This document shows, in pieces, positions 30,940 through 36,827 of a stretch of 36,988 bases of DNA. Source of the stretch: a virus; the IMG/VR virus record IMGVR_UViG_3300031673_000222, positions 1 to 36,988 of that record, one strand, 5' to 3'. Both the position numbers and the translations under genes were made by a program. The notes beneath the pieces were generated by a model that was not told the DNA's origin, ran no database searches, and saw only the letters and a program-made list of their open reading frames with translations. The stretch's first letter is position 1; every line of letters begins with the position of its first letter.

Positions 30940-31539
30940 ATGGTAGAAAAAACAAACAGTCAAGTGTGGCTTGCAGCAGCATTAATTTCAGTAGTTGTAA
31001 TAGCTTGTTTTCTTGTAGCAGGGGGAAACAAAGTAAGTACAGATGATGTGAAAAATATTGTAGTAGCAGAAATGGCTAAGTTGAATGTTCCAACAGCGCA
31101 AGAAATTGCAGATTTAGTTGTTATTCCTGAAATTGAATTTCCAGAATATGATTTTAGTGGAGATTATGTCTTAACAAAAGCTGACTACGAAAAAATCTTA
31201 CAAGAAGATAAGGCTGAAATCTTAGTTTTGGAAGAAATTGATTCAAGAGATTTCAAGAAAGCTTTATTTGCTGCTTTAGTTGATTATAATGAATCTATTG
31301 AAAGTTACAAACATATCACAGAAATTGTAGTTAAAGATATAGAAATTGTTATAGATGATGAAGAAGCAACTATTACAGTAGATTTGAAAGTTTATTACTA
31401 TGTGGATGGTGATGAAGATGAAGACTTCAAAGCAAGATTCAAAGAGATTACATTTGATGTAACTAAATTAGTAGTAGAAGATAACTTTGAAGATGCTGAA
31501 GTAGACTTTGGAAATTTAGTAATAAATAAAGTTTACTAA
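30940..31539 (+). CDS. Membrane-anchored acidic protein, probably highly expressed
   Basis: 199 aa. One N-terminal membrane segment (about 9-28, VWLAAALISVVVIACFLVAGG in part), followed by a strongly acidic exported region. It contains VVIPEIEFPEYDF near residue 60 and repeated acidic beta-strands (IEIVIDDEEATITVDLKVYYY) in the second half. Few sequons and no Cys after the anchor. It has its own promoter, a leader hairpin, a GGAGG site and a U-tract plus hairpin end, which suggest strong solo expression. It could be an envelope or surface-exclusion protein. No family recognised. Confidence 0.7.
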   Translation: MVEKTNSQVWLAAALISVVVIACFLVAGGNKVSTDDVKNIVVAEMAKLNVPTAQEIADLVVIPEIEFPEYDFSGDYVLTKADYEKILQEDKAEILVLEEIDSRDFKKALFAALVDYNESIESYKHITEIVVKDIEIVIDDEEATITVDLKVYYYVDGDEDEDFKARFKEITFDVTKLVVEDNFEDAEVDFGNLVINKVY

Positions 31540-31540
31540 T

Positions 31541-31596
31541 TCAATCAATTTTTTATTTTTTTTATTTTTTGTTTTATTTAGGTGCGCGGGCGCACT
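31541..31596 (+). terminator. U-tract followed by GTGCG/CGCAC hairpin
   Basis: A long T-rich run directly after the stop of the acidic protein, then GTGCG (31582-31586) pairing with CGCAC (31591-31595) around CGGG. Archaeal termination usually needs only the U-tract. Confidence 0.6.
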
Positions 31597-31768
31597 TTAT
31601 TTTGGGCTAACTAATAGTCCAATTACTTATTTTAAACGCAGTGTGAGGCTCCTGTGAGGCACTTTTTTCTTAGTTTATCGTCGGAAAAGTACTATTGTTC
31701 TAATTAGTACAATTGTTACAATTTGTTACATTCCAAAAGAATTAAATACATTAAATGTGTAACTATAG

Positions 31769-31821
31769 AGTGGGGTTCAACTAAATCTTAACAGATTTGA
31801 TTGTGTTCATGCCCCCACACT
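31769..31821 (+). other. GTGGGG...CCCCAC stem element (copy 1)
   Basis: AGTGGGG and CCCCACACT bracket an inner AAATCT/AGATTT hairpin (31783-31798). The same outer arms occur at 36901-36961. Followed by ACTTTTCTAGAAAGT and T6. Confidence 0.5.
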
Positions 31822-31832
31822 TTTCTAGAAAG

Positions 31833-31864
31833 TTTTTTAAAGCATATTTTGCTGGTATAATTCC
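31833..31864 (+). promoter_or_regulatory. Regulated promoter P1: TATA plus operator-like palindrome
   Basis: TTTTTTAAA (31833-31841) is followed after 4-5 nt by ATTTTGC-TG-GTATAAT (31846-31861). The right arm matches P2 and P3 exactly and the left arm matches at five of seven positions. A start about 26 nt from the TATA centre falls near 31864, at the 5' end of the ncRNA. Confidence 0.65.
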
Positions 31865-32095
31865 ATGAACATAATCAAAGAACAAAATTTGGTCGGTCCG
31901 TACAACCAAATAGAATATGTCTCAATAGAGCTCGAGGGATTAAAAACCAAGTGAAAAGCTAAGGCACGACTTGAGGGGTTGAGAAGTTTGGGTAGATCGT
32001 TAGTAGACTCAACAGGGGAAACTTCGGTGTCGAACCTAAATTTAAAATTGGGAGTGGAAAGCTTTTAGTGTTTTTTATATTATCCTAAAAGTTAA
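31865..32095 (+). ncRNA. Structured non-coding RNA behind P1
   Basis: Stems visible in order: ATTTGGT (31887-31893) with ACCAAAT (31905-31911); CTCGAG (31931-31936) with CTTGAG (31970-31975); GTTGAG (31978-31983) with CTCAAC (32008-32013); TTCG-GTGT-CGAA (32023-32034); and AGCTTTTAG with CTAAAAGTT (32060-32093), with U-rich loop. G/C is higher than in flanking DNA. A frame from ATG 31865 ends at TGA 31952 after 29 codons and stays open to TAG 32066, so a short peptide cannot be excluded. The stems favour RNA. No known family recognised. Confidence 0.6.
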
Positions 32096-32161
32096 GTTTG
32101 AACCAATAATCAGTTAGAAATCCGTTCAAGGAAGAAAATAGTAAGAAATAAAAAAAATATA

Positions 32162-32392
32162 ATGAAAACAATTAAAAAAATATCAAAGAGGGCAGAGGAT
32201 TTAAGTCCAGAAGAATCAGAAAGAATCAGGAGAGATCTTACAAAGAATGCAAAGGAAGTGAAAACCCAGATGACTTTAAAAGAGATCAGTAAATTGAAAA
32301 AGCAAGGGATTGTATTTGGACCAAGAGGGGTTGTAATTGAAGGGGAAAACAAGATCAAACTTGGAGAAGGAATTGGATATAGATACAAATAG
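32162..32392 (+). CDS. Hypothetical 76-aa basic protein
   Basis: First gene of the early module. Lys/Arg-rich N-terminal half (KKISKRAEDLSPEESERIRR), then a helix (MTLKEISKLKKQG) and a short beta end (IVFGPRGVVIEGENKIKLG). No zinc or membrane motif. Possibly nucleic-acid binding. No Shine-Dalgarno is visible, so the start is less sure. Confidence 0.5.
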   Translation: MKTIKKISKRAEDLSPEESERIRRDLTKNAKEVKTQMTLKEISKLKKQGIVFGPRGVVIEGENKIKLGEGIGYRYK

Positions 32393-32396
32393 TAAA

Positions 32397-32404
32397 TTTT
32401 AAAT
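32397..32404 (+). promoter_or_regulatory. TATA box, leaderless start for the gene at 32427
   Basis: TTTTAAAT centred about 26 nt before ATG 32427, which lacks a Shine-Dalgarno. Confidence 0.5.
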
Positions 32405-32426
32405 AAGTTTGTTGGTTGGTTAGATC

Positions 32427-32660
32427 ATGAAAGAAAAAGAAAAAATAGTAAGAAAGACACTCGATTTACTAATGGAAAATGTAGAAAATTTTGAAGATTT
32501 ATTAAATTTAAAATTTACAATACAGGATTATTTAGATGAAGGATATAAAGTATTTGATTATGATATAAAATATAAAAGGTTAGTTATAGATTTCTATGAG
32601 AAAAAGAGGGTTGAAGAAATAAAAAAAAGAGAAAAATTAATGATTTCTGGAAAAAATTAA
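32427..32660 (+). CDS. Hypothetical 77-aa protein
   Basis: Helical and charged throughout (LDLLMENVENFEDLL; DYDIKYKRLVIDFYEKKR). No domain recognised. Ends before the regulated promoter P2 and is its own transcription unit with a TATA at leaderless distance. Function unknown. Confidence 0.55.
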   Translation: MKEKEKIVRKTLDLLMENVENFEDLLNLKFTIQDYLDEGYKVFDYDIKYKRLVIDFYEKKRVEEIKKREKLMISGKN

Positions 32661-32726
32661 AATATTAAAAATTTAATTCTGCTGTAACTTGTGAGTGAAA
32701 ATCTGGTTCTTGTGGAAAATGAAATA

Positions 32727-32755
32727 TTTATAAAGCAGATTATACTGGTATAATT
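32727..32755 (+). promoter_or_regulatory. Regulated promoter P2: TATA plus perfect palindromic operator
   Basis: TTTATAAA (32727-32734), then the perfect inverted repeat ATTATAC-TG-GTATAAT (32739-32754), then TAGGAGGATT as ribosome site. Same order as P3 at 34190. A protein bound here would cover the region between TATA and start site and block polymerase. Confidence 0.75.
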
Positions 32756-32768
32756 AGGAGGATTCAAA

Positions 32769-32951
32769 ATGACAAAACAAAAAGCAATGGGTTTAAAGGA
32801 AAGAGCAAAACAATTGAAATCAGCAATTGAGGATTTTAATAAGATTGAAGGATTTAGTGCAGAAGTTAAAAAGAAGTATGAGTCTCAATTGAAAGAAGTT
32901 GAGAAAGAGATTGAGAAAGACAAACAAAAATTACAAGGAGGTAAAAAGTAA
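32769..32951 (+). CDS. 60-aa coiled-coil protein
   Basis: First gene of the P2 unit, with AGGAGG at 32756-32761. Lys/Glu-rich helix (KKYESQLKEVEKEIEKDK) ending in GGKK. Followed after one base by the next gene. Could be the autoregulator or a DNA-binding accessory, but no HTH is visible. Confidence 0.55.
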   Translation: MTKQKAMGLKERAKQLKSAIEDFNKIEGFSAEVKKKYESQLKEVEKEIEKDKQKLQGGKK

Positions 32952-32952
32952 A

Positions 32953-33225
32953 ATGGAAACAAGGAAAGAATTTGATTGTCCAAGACGAGATGGAACAAAA
33001 GCAAAATTTGTTTTTGTGAAACCTGAAGGAAGTGTTTGGCATTGGGATTTACCAAATCACTTAAGAGAATCATTTCCAGGACATGTAGCAAGTTTGCCTT
33101 TGCCTGATGTTAATTTAGACAAAGCAAAAGATTTGAAAACTTGCTTGGATTTGATTGGAAAAGCAAGAGGACAAGATTGGGTTGGGCAAGTCGTAGTTGA
33201 TTTGTTAAAACCAATTCCTCAATAA
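32953..33225 (+). CDS. Hypothetical 90-aa protein
   Basis: I chose ATG 32953, one base after the upstream stop, over an upstream in-frame start at 32899 which would overlap that gene. Contains DCPRRDGTKAKFVFVKPEG near the N-terminus, a WHWDLPNHLRESFPGHVAS segment and a helical end. No recognised domain, but soluble and globular in character. Ends at a hairpin terminator. Confidence 0.6.
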   Translation: METRKEFDCPRRDGTKAKFVFVKPEGSVWHWDLPNHLRESFPGHVASLPLPDVNLDKAKDLKTCLDLIGKARGQDWVGQVVVDLLKPIPQ

Positions 33226-33239
33226 TTTAAATTTCACAG

Positions 33240-33260
33240 CAGGGAGAAATCCCTGTTTTT
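33240..33260 (+). terminator. Short intrinsic hairpin terminator
   Basis: CAGGGA-GAAA-TCCCTG (33240-33255) with a GNRA-type loop, then T5. Perfect 6-bp stem. It ends the P2 operon. Confidence 0.7.
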
Positions 33261-33272
33261 ATAATAAATAAA

Positions 33273-33389
33273 ATGAGTGAAAATCAAAAAGAATGGGAAG
33301 CATGCAAGAAATGTAAGAGGCCAAAGAAAGTTGGAAAATCTTGCGTTTGTGAGAAAGAAGGATCTCCCAAAGAAGAAGAAGATGAGTGA
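33273..33389 (+). CDS. 38-aa zinc-ribbon microprotein
   Basis: The short frame encodes CKKC near residue 11 and CVC near residue 24, a C-x2-C/C-x-C zinc-binding arrangement with a Lys-rich linker, and an acidic end. Its stop (33387-33389) lies inside the start of the winged-helix gene (ATG 33382), an overlap that supports translation. Probably a small regulator. Not in any family I know. Confidence 0.5.
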   Translation: MSENQKEWEACKKCKRPKKVGKSCVCEKEGSPKEEEDE

Positions 33390-33783
33390 ACATAAAAAAC
33401 ACAGGATGCAAGAGACCAGTTTAATCGCACATGAGAACATCAAACCAAAGTTAGGAGAAAGACAGGCAATGGTTTTAAAGGCAATTTATGAATTGGGAAT
33501 TTTATTTGGAGATGCAACAGACTCAGAGGTAATGAGTCACTTAATTAAATTTGATCCAAACTATGTAAGGCCAAGAAGATACGAGCTTGTAAACAAATTC
33601 AAGTTTGTGGCTTTTTCACAGCAAAGAACATGCAAAATTACAGGAGAAACCTGCATGGCTTGGAAAATTTTACAAGGAGGTATATATGAAATTGAGAAAA
33701 TGCCCAAAGTGCAAGAAGATCAAACCAATGACGAAGCACTCGATTCTGGGGAATCATCAGCCACCATTCAAGAAAATGTGTAG
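33382..33783 (+). CDS. Winged helix-turn-helix protein
   Basis: I chose ATG 33382 (MSEHKKHRMQE), in the overlap ATGAGTGA with the zinc-ribbon gene, over an in-frame frame beginning at 33277. About 133 aa. The core (KLGERQAMVLKAIYELG, DATDSEVMSHL, VRPRRYELVNKFKFV, CKITGETCMAWKIL) is the phage-associated winged-helix family with the 'PRR-x-EL ... GR/CKITG ... AW-K/R' pattern. It likely regulates viral transcription and could bind the P1-P3 palindrome, which is inference. Its last about 35 residues overlap the HNH gene in another frame. Confidence 0.72.
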   Translation: MSEHKKHRMQETSLIAHENIKPKLGERQAMVLKAIYELGILFGDATDSEVMSHLIKFDPNYVRPRRYELVNKFKFVAFSQQRTCKITGETCMAWKILQGGIYEIEKMPKVQEDQTNDEALDSGESSATIQENV

Positions 33784-33892
33784 AGAGTGTCATGATAAAG
33801 AACATGGAATTGTATCAAATGTAATAAAGAGACAAATGAGAAAATTTAAAAAATATCAACCAGGAACTAAACGAATGCATAAGAAAAAATGA
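33686..33892 (+). CDS. Small HNH-type zinc protein
   Basis: 68 aa from ATG 33686, behind AGGAGGT, not from an upstream start at 33605. Cys6/Cys9 and Cys32/Cys35 form a zinc ribbon. His18 and His24 lie in KHSILGNH, and the CRECHDKEHG segment completes an HNH-like pattern. Very short for an HNH nuclease but of the same type as small HNH proteins in phages. It overlaps the winged-helix gene by about 98 nt. Confidence 0.65.
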   Translation: MKLRKCPKCKKIKPMTKHSILGNHQPPFKKMCRECHDKEHGIVSNVIKRQMRKFKKYQPGTKRMHKKK

Positions 33893-34185
33893 AAATAACA
33901 ATAATCTTCCTAATCGTTGGAATGTTTGTTTTTATGGGTGGAATATATCTGCATGAGCAAGTCCATGTTGAGATTTACAAAAGTTATGGAATTGAAAGTC
34001 ATGTAGAGTACCTCTCTCATTTTCCAAAAGTTGTGACAATAGCAGAAGAGTATTGCCCAACAGAGGCTTGTGAATCTCAGCATAATCTTAATGAGATAGT
34101 ATCATACAACCTTAATATTTTGTTTGGGATCCTTCTTTTTGGGTTTGCATGTGTAATATATATCTTGGAGGAAAAGAATGAATAG
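33889..34185 (+). CDS. Two-pass membrane protein with HExxH (zinc-protease-like)
   Basis: 98 aa. Membrane segment about residues 3-20, then HEQVH (22-26), the HExxH zinc-peptidase motif, then HVEIYKSYGIESHVEYL. A second membrane segment spans about residues 72-92. Two extracytoplasmic-looking Cys lie between (CPTEAC). The motif plus membrane ends resemble the small M50-like or unnamed zincin proteins of archaea and their viruses. A third metal ligand is not assigned, so activity is uncertain. It follows the HNH gene with overlap. Confidence 0.6.
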   Translation: MKITIIFLIVGMFVFMGGIYLHEQVHVEIYKSYGIESHVEYLSHFPKVVTIAEEYCPTEACESQHNLNEIVSYNLNILFGILLFGFACVIYILEEKNE

Positions 34186-34189
34186 AAGC

Positions 34190-34219
34190 TTTTTTAAGGG
34201 GGATTATACTGGTATAATT
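34190..34219 (+). promoter_or_regulatory. Regulated promoter P3: TATA plus perfect palindromic operator
   Basis: TTTTTTAA (34190-34197), then ATTATAC-TG-GTATAAT (34203-34218), then GGGAGGATT. The 16-nt palindrome is identical to that of P2, and the spacing TATA-to-operator (5-6 nt) is conserved. Confidence 0.75.
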
Positions 34220-34239
34220 GGGAGGATTAAAATTATAAG

Positions 34240-34443
34240 ATGATCTCAAAAAGACAAGTAGAAATGTTAAAGGAGAATATTGATAAACTGTCAAGATCTG
34301 ATGAGCAATTTATTTTTATTATTTTCAAAAATCCGAATGGAACAGATAATATAACAGAATATTGTTATAATCTTCCATTAGATAAATTAAGACATTATTT
34401 CATGGAAGCACTAAAGAGAGGAAAATTAAAAGATGGAAATTAA
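34240..34443 (+). CDS. Hypothetical 67-aa protein
   Basis: First gene after P3. Basic helical N-terminus (MISKRQVEMLKENIDKLSR), a beta hairpin (FIFIIFKNPNGTDNITEYC), and a C-terminal amphipathic helix. Not recognised. It sits just before the leader of the recombination gene. Confidence 0.55.
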   Translation: MISKRQVEMLKENIDKLSRSDEQFIFIIFKNPNGTDNITEYCYNLPLDKLRHYFMEALKRGKLKDGN

Positions 34444-34447
34444 TAGT

Positions 34448-34459
34448 TATCTTAAGATA
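34448..34459 (+). promoter_or_regulatory. Palindrome TATCTTAAGATA
   Basis: A perfect 12-nt inverted repeat just after the stop of the upstream gene, ahead of the switch-like leader. Could be an operator or TATA-containing element. Confidence 0.35.
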
Positions 34460-34464
34460 CACTG

Positions 34465-34520
34465 GGGGGTGGATTCTTACAAATGTTTGAATCCTCCTGC
34501 CCTCCAATTAAAACAGGAGG
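34465..34520 (+). promoter_or_regulatory. Switch-like leader with competing hairpins over the Shine-Dalgarno
   Basis: Hairpin A: GGATTC (34471-34476) pairs with GAATCC (34489-34494), extendable by the preceding G run to CCTCC and CCC downstream. Hairpin B: CCTCCTG (34493-34499) pairs perfectly with CAGGAGG (34514-34520), the Shine-Dalgarno of the next gene. A and B share the CC at 34493-34494 and cannot coexist, so translation could be switched. Confidence 0.5.
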
Positions 34521-34527
34521 TATATAA

Positions 34528-35085
34528 ATGGGAAAAATAGGAAAAATCATAAAATTTGATGGAAAGAGTATTTGGTTTATTGAACAAGGTCAAACAGGAG
34601 AAGGAAAATATCCTCTTGCAGATTGGATAAAACCAGAATACGTAAAACTTGGAGAGGCAGAGATTACAGTAGATTCTAATAATGTTATTACATTTGTTGC
34701 AATGACTGAAGATATGGCAAACCAAAATTCAAAAGAAAAGAAATCAACTACTAAAAAACCAAAGGGATGGGAAGATGATATAGTGTCTTTTGAAGTTTTA
34801 CTTACTGCAACACACAAGAAGTCAGGTGGAAATTTCTCAATAAAGACAGAGTGTATAACAGTTGATTTAGATAAAAAGTATGCTTTGTTTAAGGCAACTC
34901 TTTCAACAAGTGGTAAAGATGGAAATGTGGCATTGAGTGAATTTGATGGACATGGAGATGCAACAATCGAGAATGTAACTGGTGATTTTATTAAGCCACA
35001 CTTTATTCGAATGGCTGAAACTCGAGCTATTGTAAGAGCACTTAGATGGTATACAAACAACGGCTGCGCCGAAGAAGAGAAATGA
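34528..35085 (+). CDS. Putative single-strand annealing/recombination protein (Rad52/ERF-like)
   Basis: 185 aa, ribosome site GGAGG with 7-nt spacing. Soluble, N-terminal beta-rich region, Lys-rich linker (NQNSKEKKSTTKKPKG) and a folded C-terminal part. The end carries PHFIRMAETRAIVRALRWYT (about residues 156-175), a signature shared with phage single-strand annealing or DNA-pairing proteins of the Rad52/ERF/Sak type. These act in replication-linked recombination. The family link is by short motif and composition only. Downstream gene overlaps by 4 nt. Confidence 0.6.
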   Translation: MGKIGKIIKFDGKSIWFIEQGQTGEGKYPLADWIKPEYVKLGEAEITVDSNNVITFVAMTEDMANQNSKEKKSTTKKPKGWEDDIVSFEVLLTATHKKSGGNFSIKTECITVDLDKKYALFKATLSTSGKDGNVALSEFDGHGDATIENVTGDFIKPHFIRMAETRAIVRALRWYTNNGCAEEEK

Positions 35086-35348
35086 GAATCTTTTGCACAA
35101 GAATTATAAGAGAAAAGACTTACAGGGAACTTCTTAAATTCAAGAGTGAAGTCGAGGAAATTCTTAAAAGGAAATTGCCTGCAGTCAAAGATGCAATTTT
35201 GAAGAACAAGAACATTACACTGAGTAGAGGATGTGTTTTGATAAACAGCAATATTAGTGATTCAAAGATTGATTACAAAAGCAAAGAAGCAATTAAAGCA
35301 TTTTACAATAGCATAATTCAAGGTTGTGTGTTTATGAAAAAGAAATAA
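35082..35348 (+). CDS. Hypothetical 88-aa protein
   Basis: ATG 35082 overlaps the upstream stop, and an upstream in-frame start (35046) lies inside the annealing gene. Basic and helical in the first half, then KNITLSRGCVLINSNIS and a short helix. Two Cys in similar contexts (GCVL and GCVF). Coupled to the annealing protein, so possibly a recombination partner. Unrecognised. Confidence 0.55.
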   Translation: MRIFCTRIIREKTYRELLKFKSEVEEILKRKLPAVKDAILKNKNITLSRGCVLINSNISDSKIDYKSKEAIKAFYNSIIQGCVFMKKK

Positions 35349-35395
35349 TTTATTTATTATTTTTTTATTTTTACTCTTTCAAATGCGAGAGTCAA
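35349..35395 (+). terminator. U-tract with ACTCT/AGAGT hairpin
   Basis: T-rich 35349-35372, then ACTCT (35373-35377) pairs with AGAGT (35388-35392). Ends the P3 operon. Confidence 0.55.
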
Positions 35396-35410
35396 AAGAA
35401 GCAAGACTAA

Positions 35411-35650
35411 ATGGAGAAAAGAACAATGGAAAACAAAGAAATAACAAACGAAGAAAGAGCATTACTTATTTTAAAGGATAAGTGTGAGCTTGTGATAAAC
35501 AAGACAGAAAAGCCTAACTCTTATGAGTTTGGTAAGCCAGGAAATAGATTTAAGATTTATTTTTCAGATGTCGAAGATCTACAAATACAATTAAAAGGAA
35601 TTGTAGATGCAGGGTTGGTATTAGAAGAGGATTTTAAAAATGGAAAATGA
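35411..35650 (+). CDS. Hypothetical 79-aa protein
   Basis: Two Met are possible, 35411 or 35426. A small soluble protein with RALLILKDKCELVINKTEKP and a segment SYEFGKPGNRFKIYFSDVEDL, seen in short phage accessory proteins. Its stop overlaps the next ATG by 11 nt. No function known. Confidence 0.55.
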   Translation: MEKRTMENKEITNEERALLILKDKCELVINKTEKPNSYEFGKPGNRFKIYFSDVEDLQIQLKGIVDAGLVLEEDFKNGK

Positions 35651-35735
35651 AACAGTAGAACAATTGAAAAAAGAAATCAGAGAAGCAGAAATTGTTAGTA
35701 GAGCAAGAGAAAATGGTAAACCTGAGGAAAGATAA
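35640..35735 (+). CDS. 31-aa charged peptide
   Basis: The short frame from ATG 35640 overlaps the upstream stop. Glu/Lys-rich helix (ETVEQLKKEIREAEIVSRAR) ending GKPEER. Overlaps the following 50-aa frame by 23 nt. Overlap style is the same as its neighbours, but it is very short. Confidence 0.35.
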   Translation: MENETVEQLKKEIREAEIVSRARENGKPEER

Positions 35736-35865
35736 AGTCTGTTACAATCTCTGGCTAACAAAACAAGAAGAGAAGATTTTATTAGAGAGTATGAAATCAC
35801 TTCCTTCAATAGCTTGGACAATTGTAAGAAAAGCAAATAGACGTGGAGACTTTGAGAAGAGATAA
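35713..35865 (+). CDS. Hypothetical 50-aa protein
   Basis: Frame from ATG 35713 to TAA 35863-35865, one base before the HNH gene. Contains CYNLWLTKQEEKILLESM and SIAWTIVRKANRRGDF, a compact basic helical domain with a helix-turn-helix look. A reverse-strand frame across it is a shadow. Possibly DNA-binding. Confidence 0.5.
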   Translation: MVNLRKDKVCYNLWLTKQEEKILLESMKSLPSIAWTIVRKANRRGDFEKR

Positions 35866-35866
35866 A

Positions 35867-36376
35867 ATGCCAAAAGGAATTTATAAAAGAATAAAACCAA
35901 CTTGGAGTAAAGGAACAAAAGGTATTGTGAAACCAAATTCCGGAAGTTTTAAGAAAGGACATAAAATTGGTTTCAAAAAAGGATATATGCCATGGAACAA
36001 AGGGAAAACAAGAAAAGAGGATCAAAGAATCCCTCAATCTTGGTTGGGAAAAAGAAGAGAAGAGATTTGTGGAAAAAAGAATCCTAATTGGAGTGGGGGG
36101 TTTAGTAAATTAGATAAATTAATAAGAAGATTACCAGAGTATTTTCTTTGGAGAAGTAGAGTTTTTGAAAGAGATAATTGGACTTGTCAAACTTGTCAAA
36201 AAAGAGGAGTTTATCTTGAAGCACATCATAAAAAAGAATTTATAAAGATAATTCGTGAAAATAATATAAAATCTACAAGGGAAGCAATAAAATGTAAGGA
36301 ATTTTGGGATATTGGAAATGGGGTTGCTTTATGTAAGGATTGTCATAATTTAACAAAGAGAGGCAAGGGAACATGA
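35867..36376 (+). CDS. HNH endonuclease with NUMOD3-like N-terminus
   Basis: 169 aa from ATG 35867 (an upstream TTG frame at 35843 is not needed). The N-terminus has repeated basic motifs (FKKGHKIGFKKGYMPWNKGK), resembling NUMOD3 DNA-binding repeats of homing enzymes. The nuclease has Cys107/Cys110 (CQTC), His120/His121 (EAHH) and Cys156/Cys159/His160 (CKDCH), a complete zinc-bound HNH core. Could be a free-standing homing endonuclease or a packaging-associated HNH. Not next to terminase genes, so homing is favoured. Confidence 0.82.
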   Translation: MPKGIYKRIKPTWSKGTKGIVKPNSGSFKKGHKIGFKKGYMPWNKGKTRKEDQRIPQSWLGKRREEICGKKNPNWSGGFSKLDKLIRRLPEYFLWRSRVFERDNWTCQTCQKRGVYLEAHHKKEFIKIIRENNIKSTREAIKCKEFWDIGNGVALCKDCHNLTKRGKGT

Positions 36377-36510
36377 GCCCGACACAATCAATGCAGAGAA
36401 GAAAAGAAGAAGCAAAAGGATCTACAAAAGGGTACACTGATTATTCAGAGTATGAAGCAGGAAAGCCAAGAGACAAAAAACAAAAGAAATTAAAGGAGTA
36501 TTTTAAATGA
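36373..36510 (+). CDS. Hypothetical 45-aa basic protein
   Basis: ATG 36373 overlaps the HNH gene stop (ATGA) and its own TGA overlaps the next ATG. Lys/Gln/Glu-rich with YTDYSEYEAGKPRDKKQ. Coupled on both sides. Unrecognised. Confidence 0.5.
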   Translation: MSPTQSMQRRKEEAKGSTKGYTDYSEYEAGKPRDKKQKKLKEYFK

Positions 36511-36827
36511 CAATTCAACTACTAATGAAAAGGGCAATCCAGATCATCAAAAAAAAGCAGTATAAAATAATCAGCGAGAGAATGATTGTTGTTAAGGATC
36601 AAGATAAAAAATATACAGTCACTTATCAAACAAAGCCAGGAAGAACAATCCAAACTTGCACGTGTACGAATTATGTTAGGCATTGCAAACAATCAATTAG
36701 ATGCGTGCACATGATCGTAACTGAATGGATCTTAATGTTCAATCAAATAAATTCAGGAGGTAAAAATGAAACAAATATTAAAAGCAGAAATCAAATGCCA
36801 GAAGAGGAAGACATCAGGAAAGATTGA
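36507..36827 (+). CDS. SWIM zinc-finger protein
   Basis: 106 aa. Residues Cys51-x-Cys53 ... Cys66-x-His68 (CTCTNYVRHCKQSIRCVH) fit the SWIM zinc-finger pattern C-x-C-x(n)-C-x-H. The N-terminal half is a basic amphipathic helix and beta hairpin. SWIM fingers bind DNA or partners, including Rad51-pathway proteins, so a link with the annealing gene at 34528 is conceivable but unproven. The last about 60 nt overlap the next frame. Confidence 0.65.
   Translation: MTIQLLMKRAIQIIKKKQYKIISERMIVVKDQDKKYTVTYQTKPGRTIQTCTCTNYVRHCKQSIRCVHMIVTEWILMFNQINSGGKNETNIKSRNQMPEEEDIRKD

Larger units (their letters stand above)
31540..32161 (+). other. 622-nt non-coding hub with many hairpins
   Basis: No convincing gene. 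In order: T-rich tract and hairpin 31582-31595; AGTG...CACT hairpin with T6 (about 31641-31669) containing two GTGAGGC copies; GTACTA/TAGTAC hairpin (31688-31709); tandem TTGTTACA repeats (about 31716-31731); the GTGGGG/CCCCAC stem (31769-31821); TATA plus operator (31833); and the ncRNA (31865-32095). It separates late and early modules and could hold the replication origin. That last point is a guess. Confidence 0.6.

Noticed and set aside
31865-32095. Group I intron interpretation of the structured RNA
   Set aside because: No convincing P/Q/R/S core and no interrupted gene around it. The HNH gene is far away.
34590-35060. 156-aa reverse-strand frame over the annealing gene
   Set aside because: Antisense shadow of the strongly supported + strand gene, with no ribosome site or promoter.
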